DNA from: LMUY01 sp965199165
GTDB lineage: Bacteria; Pseudomonadota; Alphaproteobacteria; Acetobacterales; Acetobacteraceae
Reading direction: 5' to 3'
Length of the DNA: 64,000 nt
NCBI GenBank assembly: GCA_965199165.1
Contig: OZ240681.1
Span: forward strand, 1,922,001-1,986,000
Numbering within the stretch: the stretch's first letter is position 1; each line of letters begins with the position of its first letter. Position numbers and translations under genes: made by a program. Below, one piece after another: positions 61,484 through 64,000 of this stretch. The notes below the pieces were generated by a model that made no database searches, was not told the DNA's origin, and was given only the letters and a program-made list of their open reading frames with translations.

Positions 61484-62610
61484 GGCTTGGCAGCCATGCC
61501 GGCGAGGGTGCGCGTCAACACCCGGATCTCGTTGCGCAGGTCCGTGGTCGTCTGGGTGCGGCCCTGCTCCATCTCGCCGGCCAGCCGGCCGAGGAACGCC
61601 TCGATGTTGCGCAGGTGGGTGCGGGAGGCATCATCCCCGCCGCGCTCCCCCAGCCGCTGCAAGGCCGGGCCGAGCGTGGACTGCGTCTCGGCGATGCGCA
61701 GCATCAGCTGCTGGTTCGCGCGCATGGAGTCCGCCAGTTCGCCGATCCGGTCGGTCAGCGCGGTGACCGCCTGGTTGGCCTGCACGCGGCCGTCCTCGCC
61801 GCGCACCAGGATGCGCTGCAGGTTCTCCATGTTCTCGGCCGTCTGCTCCAGCAGCGCCTGGACGTAGACCGGGACGGAGGCCTCGCCCTCGCCGCCCAGC
61901 ACGCCGGAGGACAGCCGGGTCAGCCCGGCCAGCCATTCCTCCAACTCGTTGAAGAACCGGTTCTGCGCCTGCCCGGCCGTGAGGTCGAGGAAGCCGAGCA
62001 CCAGCGCGCCGGCCAGGCCGAGCATGGAGGAGGAGAACGCCGTACCCATGCCCTGCAAGGGCCGGGACAGCCCGCTCTTCAGCTGTTCGAACAGCGCGTT
62101 GATGTCGCCGGAGCCGACCGACATGCCGTTGATGACCGCCGCGACGGCGCCCACAGTCAGCAGCAGGCCCCAGAACGTGCCGAGCAGGCCCAGGAAGATC
62201 AGCAGCCCGGTCATGTAGCGCGACAGCTCGCGGCTCTCGTCCAGCCGGCTGGCCAGGCTGTCCAGCAGCGAGCGCATCGCCGGCGCGGAAAGGGTGAAGC
62301 GGTCCGTGCCCTTGGTCGAACGCTGCGCCATCATGGAGGCCATCGGCGCCAGCAGCACGGGCGGCGGCAGCCCGGCCAGCCGGGCGCGGGATTGCTGGAA
62401 CGTCTCGACCCAGCGCACCTCGGGCGTCAGGCGGATGACCTGGCGCAGGTTCCAGCCGATGCCGAGGCACAGCACGAGCAGGATGAGCGCGTTGAGCAGC
62501 GGGTTGCTCTCGAACGCGGTCAGCAGCGCGCCGGACAGCACCCCCGCCACGACCGCCACCGCCAGCAGGAACACCACCATGCGGACCAGGTAGATGGCGG
62601 GCCGGGTCAT
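61480..62610 (-). CDS. MotA/TolQ/ExbB-type proton channel family protein
   Basis: 376 residues. Two N-terminal helices (residues 8-32 and 37-57) come first. A cytoplasmic segment carries TPEVRWVETFQQSRARLAG. Two further helices follow (LLIFLGLLGTFWGLLLTVGAVAAVI and FSSSMLGLAGALVLGFLDL), the pore pair of MotA/TolQ proteins. The conserved Thr/Gly (LGTFWGLLLTVG) and the Pro/Gly loop SRPLQGMGTAFSSSMLG fit. A long cytoplasmic helical tail of about 140 residues follows. It would use ion flow to drive the MotB-like partner. Confidence 0.88.
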   Translation of the reverse strand: MTRPAIYLVRMVVFLLAVAVVAGVLSGALLTAFESNPLLNALILLVLCLGIGWNLRQVIRLTPEVRWVETFQQSRARLAGLPPPVLLAPMASMMAQRSTKGTDRFTLSAPAMRSLLDSLASRLDESRELSRYMTGLLIFLGLLGTFWGLLLTVGAVAAVINGMSVGSGDINALFEQLKSGLSRPLQGMGTAFSSSMLGLAGALVLGFLDLTAGQAQNRFFNELEEWLAGLTRLSSGVLGGEGEASVPVYVQALLEQTAENMENLQRILVRGEDGRVQANQAVTALTDRIGELADSMRANQQLMLRIAETQSTLGPALQRLGERGGDDASRTHLRNIEAFLGRLAGEMEQGRTQTTTDLRNEIRVLTRTLAGMAAKP

Positions 62611-62611
62611 C

Positions 62612-63319
62612 TCAGGGCGTCGCGGCGGTCGTGGCGGCCAGCACCAGGTCCACGCGGTCCGACGGCCCCTCGCCGCCGAGCGGGCTGGCGCCGGCCCCGA
62701 GCGCGCGAGGGTAGATCCGGGTCGAGACGATGCCCTGGCTGATCAGGATCGCCCGGACCGCGAGGGCCCGTGCCAGCGCCAGCCGCCGCGGCGTGGATGG
62801 GTCGTCCGGCACGCCGGCCGCGAAGGCATAGAGGTTCAGGTCCTTGCCCGGGTCGGCCTTCACCCCGTCGGCGAAGCTGCGGATCGCCTGCTCCGTCGCA
62901 GGGTTCAAGTCCGACACGCCGGCACCGAAGGTGATGCGGACGCCGCCCTTGATCTCCGACACCGCGCCGGTCGCGCCGGCGATCACCGGCACGGGCGGGG
63001 GCGGCGGCGTGGGGCGGGGCGGGGCCACCACGGCGGGCGGCAGCACGGCGGCCGCGGGTGGTGCAGCGGGCACAGCCGGCGGAGCGCCCGGGCGGAGCCT
63101 GGATGCGCGCGATCCAGGCGCTGGATGCGCCGGGGCGGGAGCCGGATGCACCGGCGTCCGCGATGGCGGCTTGTGGGCGGCCGAGGCGGAGGGCTGCAGG
63201 CGGGTCAGCGCGCCGGGATTGACGCTGACCTGGGCGCTCGCCATGCCGGGAGCCAGCAGCGCGGCGAGGATGACCACGCGTTCCAGTGTGGCCACCCTGC
63301 CGAGGCCGTTACGCCGCAC
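62612..63319 (-). CDS. Exported Pro-rich protein with OmpA-like C-terminal domain
   Basis: 235 residues from GTG 63319 (a GTG at 63295 is an alternative). A signal peptide ends near MASAQ, followed by a Pro/Ala-rich linker (residues about 45-118). The C-terminal OmpA-like fold has GGVRITFGAGVSDLNPATEQ, RRLALARALAVRAILISQGI and the C-terminal strand DRVDLVLAAT. The key Asp/Arg for DAP binding cannot be assigned confidently. Its stop is one base from the MotA-like ATG, so it is part of one envelope operon. Confidence 0.8.
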   Translation of the reverse strand: MRRNGLGRVATLERVVILAALLAPGMASAQVSVNPGALTRLQPSASAAHKPPSRTPVHPAPAPAHPAPGSRASRLRPGAPPAVPAAPPAAAVLPPAVVAPPRPTPPPPPVPVIAGATGAVSEIKGGVRITFGAGVSDLNPATEQAIRSFADGVKADPGKDLNLYAFAAGVPDDPSTPRRLALARALAVRAILISQGIVSTRIYPRALGAGASPLGGEGPSDRVDLVLAATTAATP

Positions 63320-64000
63320 GGGAAGCAGCGACGCCTTCGGCGACCACCTCCAGCAGCTTGGGATGCAGATGCGGGTTGGCGGCGACGATGTCGATCCCCG
63401 CCGTGTCCATCACCAGGTCGCCCCCTGCCACGTCGGTGGCGAAGCCGCCTGCCTCCCGCACGATCAGCGCCCCGGCAGCGACGTCCCACGGCTTCGGCCC
63501 CAGCTCCCAATATCCGTCGTAGCGGCCGGCGGCGACCCAGGCGAGGTCCAGCGCGGCGGCGCCGAAGCGGCGGATCCCGGCCACCACCGGCATCAGCGTG
63601 CCCAGGGTGCGGGCGAAGGCCAGCCGCCGGCCGGGTGGCACGGAGGCGAAGGGGATGCCGGTGGCGAACAGCGCGTCCTTGATCTCGCGCCGGGCGGACA
63701 CGCGCAACCGCCGCTCGTTCAGGAAGGCGCCGACGCCCTTCTCGGCCCAGAACATCTCGTCGTTGACCGGATTGTAGATGCAGCCGGCGACGATCTCGCT
63801 GCCGGTGTCGCCGCGGCGCTCCAGCGCCACGCTGATGCACCAATGCGGCACGCCGTGCAGGTAGTTGGTGGTGCCGTCCAGCGGGTCGACGATCCAGCGC
63901 CACGCCCAGTTGGCGCTGCCCACCGCGCCGCCTTCTTCCAGCAGGAAGGCGTAGCCGGGGCGGGCGCGCTCCAGCTCGGTGCGGATGGTCTGCTCGGCGC
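63309..64000 (-). CDS. Inositol monophosphatase family protein (5' end outside window)
   Basis: 230 codons are visible; the start lies beyond the right edge. The IMPase motifs are LLEEGGAVG (metal Glu), WIVDPLDGTTNYLHG (metal Asp pair and Thr) and the C-terminal ELGPKPWDVAAGALIVREAGG (metal Asp). The family dephosphorylates inositol phosphates or other sugar or sulphonucleotide phosphates and includes SuhB. Its end overlaps the next gene by 11 bases, so it leads this envelope operon. SuhB-like is likely, but the missing N-terminus prevents a firm gene name. Confidence 0.93.
   Translation of the reverse strand, partial: AEQTIRTELERARPGYAFLLEEGGAVGSANWAWRWIVDPLDGTTNYLHGVPHWCISVALERRGDTGSEIVAGCIYNPVNDEMFWAEKGVGAFLNERRLRVSARREIKDALFATGIPFASVPPGRRLAFARTLGTLMPVVAGIRRFGAAALDLAWVAAGRYDGYWELGPKPWDVAAGALIVREAGGFATDVAGGDLVMDTAGIDIVAANPHLHPKLLEVVAEGVAASRAA

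Noticed and set aside
60083..62610. Zorya (ZorA/ZorB) antiphage module
   Set aside because: Only the MotA- and MotB-like types are shared. The long coil is on the wrong partner, no nuclease or helicase follows, and the gene set looks like a housekeeping envelope operon.

Overview
The window is strongly GC-rich, nearly every interval is coding, and the genes sit in short operons with many 4-base ATGA/GTGA overlaps. GroES/GroEL under a CIRCE operator, COQ9 beside rpsU and peptide deformylase, a DUF1489 protein, a general amino-acid (Aap-type) ABC transporter and two dipeptide-type ABC transporters point to an alphaproteobacterium. Acetobacteraceae/Rhodospirillales (Roseomonas-like) is my best guess, from gene style only. 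No rRNA, tRNA, CRISPR array, phage or complete insertion sequence was seen.

Layout. 1-3.2 kb: a Rieske oxygenase (cut by the window start) diverges from a sarcosine-oxidase-like flavoenzyme; then a small hypothetical gene and an XRE regulator. 3.4-5.5 kb: CIRCE-groES-groEL. 5.7-12.7 kb: a class II aldolase, a Cre-type envelope-stress set (creD diverging from response regulator and kinase) and a DUF2339 polytopic membrane protein. 12.7-24 kb: a PhnW-like aminotransferase diverging from a five-gene peptide/opine ABC transporter, then hyuA/hyuB diverging from an SDR. 24.1-27.4 kb: tyrosine phosphatase, crotonase, 2'-5' RNA ligase-like protein and HisKA_2 sensor kinase. 27.4-35.4 kb: three SDRs, penicillin-binding protein 1C and two glycosyltransferases. 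35.6-42.5 kb: an M20 amidohydrolase diverging from a second five-gene peptide ABC transporter with a Tat-type binding protein. 42.6-48.7 kb: CopD-like membrane protein and ParA-like ATPase, split chromate transporter, NAD(P)HX repair enzyme, malonyl-CoA decarboxylase, MaoC dehydratase and DUF1489. 48.8-53.2 kb: Aap-type transporter. 53.2-64 kb: ClpB, transglutaminase with a 25-residue membrane peptide, COQ9, deformylase, S21, three small exported proteins, and an envelope unit (inositol monophosphatase, OmpA-like, MotA/TolQ-like, MotB/OmpA-like) that runs off the right edge.

Themes. Much of the coding capacity is uptake and catabolism of peptides, amino acids and N-methylated or amide compounds (three ABC systems, M20 hydrolase, hydantoinase, Rieske/sarcosine-oxidase pair). 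A second part is envelope maintenance and proteostasis. A dispersed hairpin repeat (core CCCTCTCCC-N3-GGGAGAGGG) lies in at least five gaps. It supplies the stop codon and last residues of two proteins. One copy looks interrupted by a 90-bp palindromic insertion flanked by GAAGG direct repeats, and an uninterrupted 24-bp version of the same site exists at 5590-5613. Two genes appear to start at CTG because no ATG, GTG or TTG precedes their core domain in a plausible place.
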